The notes under the pieces are model-generated. The model was given only the letters and a program-made list of their open reading frames with translations, did no database searches and was not told the DNA's origin. Positions 8,952 through 19,995 of a DNA stretch of 64,000 nucleotides are shown here, in pieces. The DNA is from Corynebacterium alimapuense. Its GTDB lineage: Bacteria > Actinomycetota > Actinomycetes > Mycobacteriales > Mycobacteriaceae. Location of the stretch: NCBI RefSeq assembly GCF_003716585.1, contig NZ_PTJO01000005.1:124001-188000 (forward strand), in the 5' to 3' direction. Each line of letters starts with the position of its first letter. Position 1 is the stretch's first letter. The position numbers were made by a program, and so were the translations under genes.

Positions 8952-9878
8952 CTAGAACAGTGCACTGGCCATCTTCGTCCGCGCGGCGCTGACCCTGGGA
9001 TCGGCGGCGTCGAAAAGCGCGAATAGCTCCAGCAAACGATCGCGCACCCGGGCCTTTTCTTTACCCGCAGCCGTGGTCATCGATGCAATCAGTCGATCAA
9101 AAGCCTGCTCCGGGGTGCCAGCAACTACCTCTGCATCTGCAGCATCCAATTGCTTATCGACGTCGCCTAGGTCCGCATCCGCAGCCATCACCGGATCTTC
9201 AGTGCGCCCGGCTGGGTTCAGCCTCTTGAGCAGCTTGGCGGTATCACGAGCCTGTTTGATGTCTGAGTTGCCTGGCTGGGAAGCCAAGATCTCATCATAG
9301 GTAGCAATAGCAGCATCAAAATCGCCGGCATTAATGGCGCTAAGCGCGGCCTCAAGCCGAGGGTCGGCTGGCGGTTGTTCTTCTGCTCCCTCATCCTGCT
9401 CGGACTCGCTCGATAGACCTTGGAGCTGCGGGCCTACCTGTTCGACCAACGCGCCGACCCATTGCGCGAGCACATCGCTGGGCTGAGCGCCTTCGAATTG
9501 CTGCACCGGTTGGCCACCAGCAAGTGCGACAACGGTAGGCAGTCCCTTAATGCCAAAGGCCTGAGCGATCTCCGGAGTGACATCGGCATCCACATAGGCA
9601 ACGAGAAAAGACAATCCGCCTTGGGCAGACAAACCCTCCAGATCCTGCCGAAGCTGCTCAGAAGCAGGGCTACGGCTGGTTCCTACCAAGACGACGACGG
9701 GGACCTGCTTGGAGCGGTGGACGACATCTGATTCGAAGTTATCCGGGGTAACAGTAAAAAAGGCGACAATTCCCGACTGCCCAGCCGGGGCGGCTGCAGC
9801 TTTCTCGCGGGCTTCAGCCTTGGCCTTGACCTCAGCTAGATCGATGGCGCCAGAAACATAGCGGTGCGGGGTAGTCAT
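8952..9878 (-). CDS. Thioredoxin-fold TPR protein (CnoX/YbbN-like) without cysteines
   Basis: The protein has 308 residues. Residues about 45-150 form a thioredoxin-like domain (VPVVVLVGTSRSPASEQL, later the cis-proline region IKGLPTVVALAGG), and about 175-308 are TPR-like helices. The CXXC site is replaced by SRSP and the whole protein has no cysteine, so disulfide chemistry is impossible. Related proteins such as E. coli CnoX act as holdases that pass clients to GroEL or DnaK; a chaperone role is inferred here. A Glu/Asp/Gln-rich linker (about 155-170) separates the two parts. It starts directly after the stop of the thiamine-binding-type gene (TAAATG), so the two are co-transcribed. Confidence 0.8.
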   Translation of the reverse strand: MTTPHRYVSGAIDLAEVKAKAEAREKAAAAPAGQSGIVAFFTVTPDNFESDVVHRSKQVPVVVLVGTSRSPASEQLRQDLEGLSAQGGLSFLVAYVDADVTPEIAQAFGIKGLPTVVALAGGQPVQQFEGAQPSDVLAQWVGALVEQVGPQLQGLSSESEQDEGAEEQPPADPRLEAALSAINAGDFDAAIATYDEILASQPGNSDIKQARDTAKLLKRLNPAGRTEDPVMAADADLGDVDKQLDAADAEVVAGTPEQAFDRLIASMTTAAGKEKARVRDRLLELFALFDAADPRVSAARTKMASALF

Positions 9879-10190
9879 TTAGCGCTCACCGCCTTCCAGT
9901 CGATCTTCCACTGAGCGGACCTTCTGGTGAAGCTGATCGCTATGGCCCGGGCGGATATCCGCCTTCAGAACCAGCGAGACTCGTGGGGAGACCGCCAAGA
10001 CGGCATCGGTGGCAGCCTTGACCACAGCCATCACCTCATCCCACTCCCCTTCCACAAGGGTGAACATGGCATTGGTTTCATTGGGAAGTCCTGATTCACG
10101 CACGATGCGCACGGCCTCAGAGACAGCATCTGCCATCTCCGCGTCAGGAGTCGCCGTAGTGGCGGGGGCTACAGAAAAAGCGATAATCAT
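9879..10190 (-). CDS. Thiamine-binding family protein (MTH1187/YkoF-like)
   Basis: The protein has 103 residues when started at MIIAFSVAP (ATG at 10190); a frame seven codons longer exists. The pattern of an N-terminal beta strand, alternate-end motif around SGLPNETNAMFTLVEGEWDEV and a closing strand RVSLVLKADIRPG fits the MTH1187/DUF77 fold, whose members bind thiamine or hydroxymethylpyrimidine at a dimer interface. No enzyme motif is seen. It lies between the small Cys/His protein and the thioredoxin-fold gene in a tight minus-strand set. The exact ligand is unknown. Confidence 0.72.
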   Translation of the reverse strand: MIIAFSVAPATTATPDAEMADAVSEAVRIVRESGLPNETNAMFTLVEGEWDEVMAVVKAATDAVLAVSPRVSLVLKADIRPGHSDQLHQKVRSVEDRLEGGER

Positions 10191-10211
10191 ATTTCCCAGG
10201 GTACTGAACAA

Positions 10212-10529
10212 TCAGTGTCGTCGGTCCCAGCAATGCCGATGCCAATGACGACGATCTTCCGCTCCCCGGCCACTGTCTTTGGGCCAGGCGACAATATGAG
10301 CCACCCCGGGCGGAATATTCTGATTACAGCCAGGGCAGAGATAGAATTTGGTCGCCGCGGCAGCACCCATCAGCCGAAAGAGATAAGGCTCGCCGTGCGT
10401 CCATCGTGGTCCCTCAGTGACCTGGGTTCCATAAAAGCCCGCCCCATCGCTAGGCAGAGGGCGTGGGGCCTTGGTCTTACGAGTCTCCCGGCGGCTGCTT
10501 GATCTTCCAGGATGATTCTTTCTTCCCAT
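10212..10529 (-). CDS. Conserved small Cys/His-rich protein next to nucS
   Basis: The protein has 105 residues. The first 30 are basic (many Arg, Lys and Ser) and probably disordered. The rest holds a CPGCNQNIPPG knuckle followed by HIVAWP and a C-terminal HWHRHCWDRRH cluster, a pattern that could bind zinc and resembles a shrunken HNH/treble-clef fold. Proteins of this type in actinobacteria are often labelled ATP/GTP-binding, but no P-loop is visible here. It starts directly after the nucS stop codon, so it is co-translated with the mismatch endonuclease. A role in DNA metabolism is a guess from this link. Confidence 0.65.
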   Translation of the reverse strand: MGRKNHPGRSSSRRETRKTKAPRPLPSDGAGFYGTQVTEGPRWTHGEPYLFRLMGAAAATKFYLCPGCNQNIPPGVAHIVAWPKDSGRGAEDRRHWHRHCWDRRH

Positions 10530-11222
10530 TTAGAACAACCGCAGTTCATTGCTCTCAATGCCACGCAAACCCTGATAATCCAGAATGACGCAGCGGATTC
10601 CACGATCTTCAGCCAATGTGCGTGCCTGCGGCTTGATCTCTTGGGCTGCGAAGACACCTGAGACTGGACGCAGCAGCTCATCTCGGTTCAACAGCTCTAG
10701 ATAGCGGCTGAGCTGCTCGACGCCGTCAATGCCCCCTCGGCGTTTGATCTCCACTGCCACACTCGCGCCATTGGCGTCGCGGGCCAGTAGATCAACTGGC
10801 CCGATCGCCGTTGGAAATTCCCGACGGATCAACTCATAACCCTCCCCCAAGGTGACGATGTGTTCTGCAAGTAGTTCTTGGAGATGGGCCTCGACACCGT
10901 CTTTAACTAGGCCGGGATCCTGACCAAGTTCCATAGCAATCTCGTGTTCTATCGACTCGAGAGTGATCCGCAACTGTTCGCCCTTGGAGTTCTCCACGAT
11001 CCATAGTTGCTCACCGGTGTCCTCACCATCAGCGTCAGTGATCGATTGCTCTTTAAGAGTGCAGGGTGGGGTCATCCAGTTCAATGGCTTATAAGCACGG
11101 TCATCGGCGTGGATGGACACCGAGCCGTCAGCTTTGATCATGAGCAGCCGATTGGCCATGGGAAGGTGTGCTTCAAGCCGACCAATGTAGTCGACGGAGC
11201 AACGGGCGATGACAAGACGCAT
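10530..11222 (-). CDS. nucS: Mismatch-specific endonuclease NucS/EndoMS
   Basis: The protein has 230 residues, normal for the family. An N-terminal DNA-binding and dimerisation domain is followed by a RecB-like nuclease domain: GPVDLLARD (about 136-144) and [10 protein letters not shown] (about 150-159) supply the Asp, Glu and Lys of the active site, and a QLSRYLELL helix follows. The C-terminus NELRLF fits a sliding-clamp-binding tail. In actinobacteria that lack MutS/MutL, NucS makes double-strand cuts at G-T, G-G and T-T mismatches and keeps mutation rates low. It follows a DUF2550 gene and precedes the small Cys/His gene. Confidence 0.94.
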   Translation of the reverse strand: MRLVIARCSVDYIGRLEAHLPMANRLLMIKADGSVSIHADDRAYKPLNWMTPPCTLKEQSITDADGEDTGEQLWIVENSKGEQLRITLESIEHEIAMELGQDPGLVKDGVEAHLQELLAEHIVTLGEGYELIRREFPTAIGPVDLLARDANGASVAVEIKRRGGIDGVEQLSRYLELLNRDELLRPVSGVFAAQEIKPQARTLAEDRGIRCVILDYQGLRGIESNELRLF

Positions 11223-11243
11223 GGGTTACATGGTAACCGGAAG

Positions 11244-11708
11244 CTATTTTCCGTTGTGCCCGCGGGTGATCCTGTTGCGCAGACGATTGAAATCGGTGCG
11301 CTCTTGGCGGGCACTCGGTGCAGATTCCACCCAGGCAGTCAGCGCCATCAATCCGCGCGGATCAAGGGCCATTTCATAGTGATGACCATCTTGGCACAGG
11401 GTGGTAACTGTCAGCCGGGAGGTCATAAACGCGGACTCCGGCTCGGAGATTTGGCGGTTTTCATGAAAGTCCAACGATTGGCGGTTGAGCACTAGATCAG
11501 CCACCGGGGAAAGGGAACGAAGCTGGAAAAACTCCAATTCTTCGCCGTTATATCGCACCGAACCATGCCGCCATCCGTGGGCGCCAACAGCGGGCAATCT
11601 TCGCATAATAACTGAGGTCCCGCGGGAACGGAACATTAAAAACCGCCACAACGCGAGCGCAATCGCTACGACCACAGCGATAATCAGTACCCAAATCAGG
11701 ATATCCAC
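11244..11708 (-). CDS. DUF2550 membrane protein
   Basis: The protein has 154 residues: one N-terminal membrane helix (about 4-24, ILIWVLIIAVVVAIALALW), a basic stop, then a soluble domain of about 120 residues facing the cytoplasm. It matches the DUF2550 proteins found downstream of atpC in Corynebacteriales and mycobacteria, where function is unknown. The strong atp terminator (11818-11869) separates it from atpC, so it should have its own promoter, next to an unusual inverted repeat at 11753. It is 21 nt upstream of nucS and probably shares its message. Confidence 0.8.
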   Translation of the reverse strand: MDILIWVLIIAVVVAIALALWRFLMFRSRGTSVIMRRLPAVGAHGWRHGSVRYNGEELEFFQLRSLSPVADLVLNRQSLDFHENRQISEPESAFMTSRLTVTTLCQDGHHYEMALDPRGLMALTAWVESAPSARQERTDFNRLRNRITRGHNGK

Positions 11709-11752
11709 AAGTGTTCTCCTTCTGGAATTTAAAGCGCCTCCGAGGAGCGTTA

Positions 11753-11769
11753 GGTCTAGATTCTAGACC
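11753..11769. repeat. Perfect inverted repeat upstream of the DUF2550 gene
   Basis: GGTCTAGA-T-TCTAGACC is a perfect 17-nt dyad centred 53 nt before the DUF2550 ATG. It lies between the atp terminator and the gene, where a promoter is needed. It may be an operator; no factor is assigned. Confidence 0.5.
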
Positions 11770-11817
11770 GTTAACCGACGATCGCCTAACAGTTCAATGA
11801 CTACATCGATCAAACAT

Positions 11818-11869
11818 GCAAAAAACACCGCACCCGCCTTCCAGTTTCTGGGATGGCGGGTGCGGTGTT
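11818..11869 (-). terminator. Intrinsic terminator of the atp operon
   Basis: Read on the minus strand, a 15-bp stem (11869-11855 with 11838-11824) closes a 16-nt loop and runs into a T tract (11825-11820). It begins about 20 nt after the atpC stop. Confidence 0.92.
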
Positions 11870-11890
11870 GAAAAGAGCAGAGACGGTGCT

Positions 11891-12262
11891 TTAGGCGTCG
11901 GCCTTACGGCGTACGGCCCGAAGACCTGCCTCAGCGCGAGAGCGGGTCAGCTCGTCCGTGGACTGCAAGTCAGATTCAGCCACGGAGGAGTCAACCTCGT
12001 CGGCCCAGACCGCGTAGTCCGCGAGGATAGTGACCTTCTCCGGGGAAACGGAGAAGAAGCCACCCTGGACGGCTGCAATAAGCTTGTCGCCGTCGACCGG
12101 ACGAATGGTCACGACCCCGTCCTCGACCAACTGGCCGAGCATGGGCTCGTGTCCGGAAAGCACACCGATCTCACCCTCGGTGGTCTGCGCGGTAACGATG
12201 CTGGCCTTTCCAGTCCAGAGCAAACGCTCCACGGAGACCAGTTCCACGGTGATGTCAGCCAT
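11891..12262 (-). CDS. atpC: F-type ATP synthase epsilon subunit
   Basis: The protein has 123 residues. The N-terminal beta-sandwich ([37 protein letters not shown]) is typical; the C-terminal helical part is short, as in mycobacterial and corynebacterial epsilon subunits. It belongs to the F1 central stalk, links gamma to the c-ring and helps to limit ATP hydrolysis. It is the last gene of atpBEFHAGDC, 12 nt after atpD, and is followed by the operon terminator. Confidence 0.95.
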   Translation of the reverse strand: MADITVELVSVERLLWTGKASIVTAQTTEGEIGVLSGHEPMLGQLVEDGVVTIRPVDGDKLIAAVQGGFFSVSPEKVTILADYAVWADEVDSSVAESDLQSTDELTRSRAEAGLRAVRRKADA

Positions 12263-12274
12263 GTGCGTCTCCCC

Positions 12275-13723
<1,449 letters not shown>

Positions 13724-14701
13724 TTAGTCACTTTCTCCGCTTTCGGCGAGCGCGCCAGCGCCACCGACGATCTCTGTGATTTCCTGGGTGATCTGCGCCT
13801 GACGTGCCTGGTTGGCCACGCGCGAAAGGTCCTTGACCAATTCGCTTGCGTTGTCCGTCGCAGACTTCATCGCATTTCGACGCGACGCTGACTCAGAGGC
13901 CGAAGCCTCGAGGAACATCGCGAACAGGCTACGGGAGACATACTTCGGAAGCAGCTCGGCGAGCAGAGTATCTGCGTCCGGCTCGAAGTCGTAGTCCGGG
14001 CCGATAGTGCTTTCGGCGTCGGCCTGCATGCTCTCGCCCTGCTCGAAGCTCTCATCGATGGGGATCGGCTCGATCGGCAGCAGCTGGTGTACACGAGGTA
14101 CCTGGCTGAGCATGGACTCGAATTCGGTGTACACCACGTGCACCTGATCGAAACCACGAACCGGAGTGCCCTCCGAGTGCAAGCCCTCACGGTGCTTGGC
14201 CTCGGACTTGGAGCTAGCGACAAATCCGTCGACGAGGTGGCGTCGAGCATCATGGGTGGCTTCCCAGGACGGATCCTGGGAGAAGCCGGTCCATGATCCA
14301 GCGACAGGGGCCTCACGGAACTTGTAGTAGCCAACACCCTTGCCACCGGTGACGTAGCGAACGACCTCGTAGCCGGACTTCTCGAGCATCTTCTCTAGCT
14401 CAGCAGCCTTCTTCAGCACGTTGTGGTTATAGCCACCACACATGCCGCGGTCCGAGGTGATCACCAAAACTGCGGCAACCTTGCCATCCTCACGCTCGTG
14501 GAGCATCGGATGGTCGAGGGAACTCGCCGACGCGAGACGCTCCATGACACGGGATAGCTCATGGGCATAAGGCAGTGATGCCTCAACCCGGGCTTGGGCC
14601 TTGGTGATACGCGAAGTCGCGATCAGCTCCTGAGCCTTGGTGATCTTCTTGGTCGAGTTGACGGACCGGATACGGTCACGCAATTCGCGAAGATTAGCCA
14701 T
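13724..14701 (-). CDS. atpG: F-type ATP synthase gamma subunit (long form)
   Basis: The protein has 325 residues against about 287 in E. coli. The conserved ends are present (MANLRELRDRIRSVNSTKKITKAQELI at the start, split here as the N-terminal coiled-coil helix; ANQARQAQITQEITEIVGGA near the end). Extra sequence lies in the middle, including acidic stretches around FEQGESMQADAES and GPDYDFEPD. Mycobacterial gamma subunits also carry an extra loop that affects coupling. The protein is the rotor shaft inside the alpha3-beta3 head. It is encoded between atpA and atpD. Confidence 0.96.
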   Translation of the reverse strand: MANLRELRDRIRSVNSTKKITKAQELIATSRITKAQARVEASLPYAHELSRVMERLASASSLDHPMLHEREDGKVAAVLVITSDRGMCGGYNHNVLKKAAELEKMLEKSGYEVVRYVTGGKGVGYYKFREAPVAGSWTGFSQDPSWEATHDARRHLVDGFVASSKSEAKHREGLHSEGTPVRGFDQVHVVYTEFESMLSQVPRVHQLLPIEPIPIDESFEQGESMQADAESTIGPDYDFEPDADTLLAELLPKYVSRSLFAMFLEASASESASRRNAMKSATDNASELVKDLSRVANQARQAQITQEITEIVGGAGALAESGESD

Positions 14702-14757
14702 GGTTCACATTCCTCCCTTCCTGATAGTGGACGGTTTCAGATTCGGGCATCAGAGCC

Positions 14758-16401
14758 CTACTTCTTAGCCGTCTTGCGGGAGACGTTGAGCTGAGACTTC
14801 TTGACCTCGGAGCTCGAGAGCGCATCGACATCAGCTTCGTTGATGACGTTGTGCCCCTCGGTGGTCTGGAAGGTACCGGCGAACTCGTGGTTCGCAGCCA
14901 GCAGGGCTTCCTTGGACTCATCCGAAAGAACCTTGCCACCGGCGATCTGCTCGTAGACCTGAGGGCAGTTCGCACGGGCGTACTCCTGCAGCTCAGTCTC
15001 GTAACGGCGGACGTCCTCAACGGGAACGACGTCGAAGACACCTTCGCCGGCGAGCCAGATCGAGACGATCTGGTACTCAACGTGCTGCGGAGCATTCTCA
15101 GACTGCTTAAGCAGCTCGACGAGACGCTGTCCACGCTCGAGCTGAGCCTTGGACGCAGCGTCCAGGTCAGAAGCGAAGGTAGCGAAAGCCTCGAGGTCAC
15201 GGTAAGCAGCCAGGTCCAGACGCAGGGAACCTGCGACCTTCTTCATGCCCTTGGTCTGAGCAGCGCCACCGACACGAGAGACGGAGACACCGACGTTGAT
15301 AGCCGGGCGAACACCCTGGTTGAACAGGTCGGACTCTAGGAAGACCTGGCCGTCAGTGATCGAAATAACGTTGGTCGGAATGAAGGCCGAAACGTCATTT
15401 GCCTTGGTCTCAATGATCGGCAGAGCGGTGATGGAACCCGCGCCCAGATCATCGGAGAGCTTAGCTGCACGCTCAAGCAGGCGGGAGTGCAGGTAGAACA
15501 CGTCGCCTGGGTAAGCCTCGCGCCCCGGGGGACGACGCAGCAGCAAGGAAATCGCGCGGTAAGCCTCAGCGTGCTTGGTCAGATCATCGTAGATGACCAA
15601 GACGTGAGCGCCCTGGTACATCCAGTGCTGAGCAAGGGCGGCAGCGGAGAACGGTGCCAACCACTTAAAGCCAGCGGAGTCGGAGGCCGGAGCCGCGACG
15701 ATGGTCGTGTAATCCAGAGCGCCCTGTTCTTCGAGCGTCTTACGGACCGCTGCGACAGTGGAGCCCTTCTGGCCGATGGCGACGTAGACGCAGCGAACCT
15801 GCTTCGTCTTATCACCGGACTCCCAGTTGGTCTTCTGGTTAAGGATGGTGTCGATGCAGACCGCGGTCTTGCCGGTCTTACGGTCGCCAATAATCAGCTG
15901 ACGCTGACCGCGGCCGATCGGAGTCATTGCGTCGATGGCCTTGATGCCGGTAGACATCGGCTCTTCGACGGGCTGACGCTCGAGGACGGAGGGTGCCTGA
16001 AGCTCGAGGACGCGGTCCTCTTCAGCCTCGATGGCGCCAAGGCCATCGATGGGGGCACCCAAGGGGTTGATTACTCGGCCGAGGAATTTCTCGCCGACCG
16101 GAATGGAAAGGACTTCTCCTGTCCGCTTTACTTCGTCTCCCTCTTTGAGGGAATCGAAGCTACCCAGGACCACGACGCCAATGGAATTGGTGTCAAGGTT
16201 CTGTGCGACGCCGATGACGCCGCCCGGGAACTCGAGCAGTTCGTTCGCCATAACCGACGGGAGGCCCGAAACCTGGGCAATACCGTCAGCTGCCGAAATA
16301 ACCACGCCGACCTCTTCACGGGAGGCCTCCGCGGAGTAGCTCGAGGTGTAGTTCGCTATCGCGCTACGGATCTCATCGGAGGAGATCATCAGCTCCGCCA
16401 T
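14758..16401 (-). CDS. atpA: F-type ATP synthase alpha subunit
   Basis: The protein has 547 residues when started at [11 protein letters not shown] (ATG at 16401, with GCAGGAAC upstream); the frame extends 11 codons further, which looks untranslated. Walker A is [10 protein letters not shown]. Compared with E. coli (513 residues) it has a C-terminal extension of about 35 residues rich in Glu, Asp, Ser and Lys and ending in RKTAKK. Mycobacterial alpha subunits have a similar tail that suppresses ATP hydrolysis. It carries the non-catalytic nucleotide sites of F1. Confidence 0.97.
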   Translation of the reverse strand: MAELMISSDEIRSAIANYTSSYSAEASREEVGVVISAADGIAQVSGLPSVMANELLEFPGGVIGVAQNLDTNSIGVVVLGSFDSLKEGDEVKRTGEVLSIPVGEKFLGRVINPLGAPIDGLGAIEAEEDRVLELQAPSVLERQPVEEPMSTGIKAIDAMTPIGRGQRQLIIGDRKTGKTAVCIDTILNQKTNWESGDKTKQVRCVYVAIGQKGSTVAAVRKTLEEQGALDYTTIVAAPASDSAGFKWLAPFSAAALAQHWMYQGAHVLVIYDDLTKHAEAYRAISLLLRRPPGREAYPGDVFYLHSRLLERAAKLSDDLGAGSITALPIIETKANDVSAFIPTNVISITDGQVFLESDLFNQGVRPAINVGVSVSRVGGAAQTKGMKKVAGSLRLDLAAYRDLEAFATFASDLDAASKAQLERGQRLVELLKQSENAPQHVEYQIVSIWLAGEGVFDVVPVEDVRRYETELQEYARANCPQVYEQIAGGKVLSDESKEALLAANHEFAGTFQTTEGHNVINEADVDALSSSEVKKSQLNVSRKTAKK

Positions 16402-16460
16402 GTTGTTCCTGCTCTCGGTTGTATCTTCCAGCATTAATAATAACGTTGTTTAGTCGTGTA

Positions 16461-17288
16461 CTAGATCAGGTTCGACCGCAGTCGGGCGAGCTTGCCCGCC
16501 AGGCTGCCATCAATGATCTCGTCGTCAACGCGGATAGTCATACCACCGAGGAGGCTGGGGTCGACCTCAGAATGTATGGACACCGCACGACCGTAGATAT
16601 GTCCCAGCTTGTCGGCGAGCGCCGCCTGCTGGCCATGGTTCAATTCTTCCGCAGAGACGACCTTTGCCACTGACCGATTCTGCAGCGATGCTGCAATATC
16701 AACCAAAGCGGCGACGTCGTCGATTGGGTTGTGCTCTGGGCGTCCGATGGCCTGAAGCGCTAGCGCCTCAGTAAACATCGAGACCTTGCCATAGAGCACG
16801 CTCGCCAGCAGTTCACGCTTACGCTCCACACCGGTGGTCGGGTCGGAGAGCAATTGAGTCAGCTCGCTTTCCCGATCTAGCAAGCGGGAGAGCCGGAACA
16901 GCTCATCTTCGACTTGGCCCAACTGACCTTGTCCCTCAGCGCCACGCAGAAGTGCGCGACGGCCAAGAGCAACCAGTCCCGTGCGGAACTCGCGCGGATT
17001 GGACCAAGCACGGACGGCGGCCTCGTCGAGCACCGAAAGAGTGCTATCAGAAACTTTTCCGCCGAACACTGCCCGGATCAATCCGGTACGCTGCTCGGAT
17101 GCTGCCGCAGGATCAGCGACAGCGACGCGCAGTGGGCGGTCGGCGTCGAGGATTTCTACGGCCTCAAACAGTTCAGTGCCGGTTTTGGCGGACACTGCGA
17201 CGGCATCGTCTGCACCGAGGACAAGACCGTCCAAGTGCGACTCAACCTGTGCTAGTGCTTCGCGGCTCGCTGCGTGCATGGCGCTCAC
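16461..17288 (-). CDS. atpH: F-type ATP synthase delta subunit (long form)
   Basis: The protein has 275 residues, about 95 more than E. coli delta. The C-terminal half holds the usual delta region (residues about 160-275, ending in [23 protein letters not shown], the stalk-binding part). The longer N-terminal half is typical of Corynebacteriales. Delta joins the peripheral b stalk to the top of F1. The GTG at 17288 overlaps the atpF stop (GTGA); an ATG three codons later with GGAAA nine bases upstream is an equally good start. Confidence 0.93.
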   Translation of the reverse strand: MSAMHAASREALAQVESHLDGLVLGADDAVAVSAKTGTELFEAVEILDADRPLRVAVADPAAASEQRTGLIRAVFGGKVSDSTLSVLDEAAVRAWSNPREFRTGLVALGRRALLRGAEGQGQLGQVEDELFRLSRLLDRESELTQLLSDPTTGVERKRELLASVLYGKVSMFTEALALQAIGRPEHNPIDDVAALVDIAASLQNRSVAKVVSAEELNHGQQAALADKLGHIYGRAVSIHSEVDPSLLGGMTIRVDDEIIDGSLAGKLARLRSNLI

Positions 17289-17854
17289 TTTCCGGCCGGT
17301 GCCACGGTATCGAGATCGGACAGGAATGCGTCGATCGTGCCGGAACGCTTGGTGGAATCAGAAAGCTCGCCACCGAGCAGACGCTCGGCAAGGTTGATCG
17401 AGTTCTGTCCCATTTCCTGGCGAAGCTCCGCGACAACCTGCTCGCGCTGAGCTACTAGCTGCTTTTCTCCGGAGGCAACAATACGGTTGCTCTCCTCGGC
17501 TGCCTGTGCCTTCATATCAGCTTCAATGAGCTTGCCCTTTTCACGGGCCTGCTCACGGATCTCGGCTGCCTCGGCGCGAGCTTCGGCAAGTTGCGCGTTG
17601 TACTTCTCAAGCGCAGCCTTTGCTTCGGCCTGTGCAACCTCGGCACGCTGAATGCCACCCTTGATCCGGTCCTCACGCTCGGTCAGGACCTCCTGGAACT
17701 TCGGAAGAACGAACTTCCAGAAGATAATCAGGATAACCACGAGCGGAATGATGGACCAGACGATGTCGTAGCTCTTGGGTAGGAGGATTGAGTTGCCGCC
17801 TTCCAAAGGAAGGGTCTCAGCCTCCGCCGCAAGATAATTAATGACGTTCGTCAT
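17285..17854 (-). CDS. atpF: F-type ATP synthase b subunit
   Basis: The protein has 189 residues: a membrane helix at about 29-50 ([20 protein letters not shown]), then a long Ala/Glu/Gln/Arg-rich coiled coil. An N-terminal leader of about 25 residues precedes the helix, as in mycobacterial b. The dimer forms the peripheral stalk that holds F1 against rotation. It is 40 nt after atpE and overlaps atpH. Confidence 0.96.
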   Translation of the reverse strand: MTNVINYLAAEAETLPLEGGNSILLPKSYDIVWSIIPLVVILIIFWKFVLPKFQEVLTEREDRIKGGIQRAEVAQAEAKAALEKYNAQLAEARAEAAEIREQAREKGKLIEADMKAQAAEESNRIVASGEKQLVAQREQVVAELRQEMGQNSINLAERLLGGELSDSTKRSGTIDAFLSDLDTVAPAGK

Positions 17855-17894
17855 GAGTCTCCAGTCTTAAAGGGATGTTGTTTCCGCTCGGAAA

Positions 17895-18209
<315 letters not shown>

Positions 18210-18232
18210 TTAGCCGCGAGGTTCGCGATTTG

Positions 18233-19018
18233 TCAGTGCGAGTCCGCATGCAGCGATAGCTCGATGTACACCGCAACCAGCAGAGCGAAGATGTACGCCT
18301 GCAAGAAGATGATGATGCACTCGAAGAGAGTGAATGCAATCGCTGCGACGGTGGTCACACCTGCCAACGCGGTCCAGCCGTTGAGCTGCCAGAAAAAGAA
18401 GTTCGTGGCGGAAAACAGCAAAACCAAGATGAGGTGCCCCGCAAGGAAGTTCGCCATAAGACGAAGTGCGAGAGTGACCGGGCGCATGACGAACGTTGAG
18501 AAGAACTCAATCGGCACAACCAGGATATGAAGTGCTGGTGGAAGATTCGGAATGACCAGCGAGGACTTCATGAATTTGCCGAAGCCATATCGCTTGGAAC
18601 CCGCGTAGATCATCGTGACGTAGCCCAATACCGCCAAGACGATCGGCATGCCGATACGCGCGTTAGGCGAAATGTTCATACCAGGAATGATCGTCGGGAC
18701 ATTCGTTATCAAGACGATGAAGAAGATCGTGGCGAGCACCGGCAAGAACCGACGCCCTTCCTTCTTCCCCAAGATTTCTTCAGCAATGTTGATGCGGACG
18801 AAATCTACAGCAAGTTCTGCGAAGTTCTGCAGACCTGAAGGAACCAGCTTCGGGTTCCGGAAGGCGATAAGAAGAAAGACCGCGAGGATGGCCGTCATCA
18901 GCAGACGGATCAAAATCAGTCGGTCCATAGCGAACCACCCGTTGGCGAAACTCTCGAAAAGCATCTCCTCCGGGAAAAATTCTGAATCCAGGTCGGGTGG
19001 GTGGAATTCACCTCTCAT
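18233..19018 (-). CDS. atpB: F-type ATP synthase a subunit
   Basis: The protein has 261 residues from MRGEFHPPDLDSEFFPEEM (ATG at 19018). The key arginine lies in the fourth-helix stretch VTLALRLMANFLAGHL. It forms the two proton half-channels beside the c-ring. The open frame runs to 19075, where AGGAG abuts an ATG with no spacing; that start would add 19 residues not expected in the family, so 19018 is preferred with some doubt. It is the first atp structural gene after a 480-nt leader that separates it from atpI. Confidence 0.92.
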   Translation of the reverse strand: MRGEFHPPDLDSEFFPEEMLFESFANGWFAMDRLILIRLLMTAILAVFLLIAFRNPKLVPSGLQNFAELAVDFVRINIAEEILGKKEGRRFLPVLATIFFIVLITNVPTIIPGMNISPNARIGMPIVLAVLGYVTMIYAGSKRYGFGKFMKSSLVIPNLPPALHILVVPIEFFSTFVMRPVTLALRLMANFLAGHLILVLLFSATNFFFWQLNGWTALAGVTTVAAIAFTLFECIIIFLQAYIFALLVAVYIELSLHADSH

Positions 19019-19500
19019 GGACAGTGTTGTAACGCTCAGCGTTCTCTCCCGTGTTCGGGCCGTGTGGAGAGTCATCTCCTAGCACGGTGCGATGGACGTC
19101 TGAAAACTCTTCTGACACCACCACGGACTCCGTCGCACATCAGCGAGGCGGTGACAGGGGATGAACCTCAGACCGAAAGCGCGTCTCCGGAAATTTCCGG
19201 TGGATCCCACCAGAAACGCGCTGAACTTACCGGGGTAACCCGGATAGAAGCCTAGCAGGCTCCCGATCGTTTCTCGTGCACGGTTGAGACCTGCTTTCTA
19301 CCCATCCCAGAACGAGGTTCCACCAATCGCCAAAAATGCGCCATATCAAGCAATTTCATGGTTTCGTAAGGTCAGTCACAAGGTGGCATAAAAGAATCAA
19401 TGCGGGGGTAACCACCCCCGCAAGAATGCCCGTTAAGGCATAGCTCAATCAGAAACGTATCCGCGGCCTTAGGAATCCTCCCCCGCAGGAATCACAACGA
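19019..19500 (-). promoter_or_regulatory. Structured leader between atpI and atpB
   Basis: No coding frame is supported in these 482 bases. Several dyads are visible. TGCGGGGGT-AACC-ACCCCCGCA (19401-19422) on the minus strand is followed by TTGATTCTTTT, a weak terminator or attenuator about 80 nt after the atpI stop. Around 19179-19222 outer arms AGCGCGT/ACGCGCT enclose the palindrome CCGGAAATTTCCGG (19187-19200) and GGTGG-ATC-CCACC. CCGGG-GTAA-CCCGG follows at about 19230-19243. The main atp promoter is expected here, but no single -10/-35 pair is assigned. Confidence 0.55.
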
Positions 19501-19959
19501 TTAGTTGATATAAGTCACCTTGGAGGTGATCACACCCCACACCTCAGTGCTCAGGACCACTACCAGCGCCAAGACCGTAGTTACGAGAAGTGCCGAGCGG
19601 TCGTAGAAGGTCAGATCCTGGATCAACGCCAAGACAATGATGAGTACGACAATTTTGAGCAGCCAGCCGCCCAGAACCACCGCTCCAGTGGTAGCTGGGT
19701 TGGTAAATGACGTTAAAAGAACACTCATGGCAGTTAGCAGCACGAAGCCACCACCGATAGCTGCGCCGATGAGCACACCCCAGATACCAGGAAGGCCGCT
19801 TAACCAACCCCAAATCATCAAAGACAAAACCGTGATCACTAGCAGCGCGATCGAACCAAGTTTCAAAGCTCGTAGGAGGGGACGACGTGGATCGTCATAC
19901 TTCGAGCGTTCTTCGGGTCCGGCAGGATCAGCGGGTGTGTTGGCAGCAGAGGAAGTCAC
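19501..19959 (-). CDS. atpI: AtpI-like membrane protein
   Basis: The protein has 152 residues with a polar N-terminus (about 1-30) and four hydrophobic segments. It is in the place of atpI, before atpB, and has the size and four-helix layout of corynebacterial AtpI-like proteins. AtpI is thought to help c-ring assembly or Mg2+ supply, but sequence conservation is low and the call leans on position. It starts 36 nt after wecA and so may belong to the upstream unit rather than to atpB. Confidence 0.75.
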   Translation of the reverse strand: MTSSAANTPADPAGPEERSKYDDPRRPLLRALKLGSIALLVITVLSLMIWGWLSGLPGIWGVLIGAAIGGGFVLLTAMSVLLTSFTNPATTGAVVLGGWLLKIVVLIIVLALIQDLTFYDRSALLVTTVLALVVVLSTEVWGVITSKVTYIN

Positions 19960-19995
19960 GACGGAAATCCTACCTGGGATGCTCCCCTACCTAGG

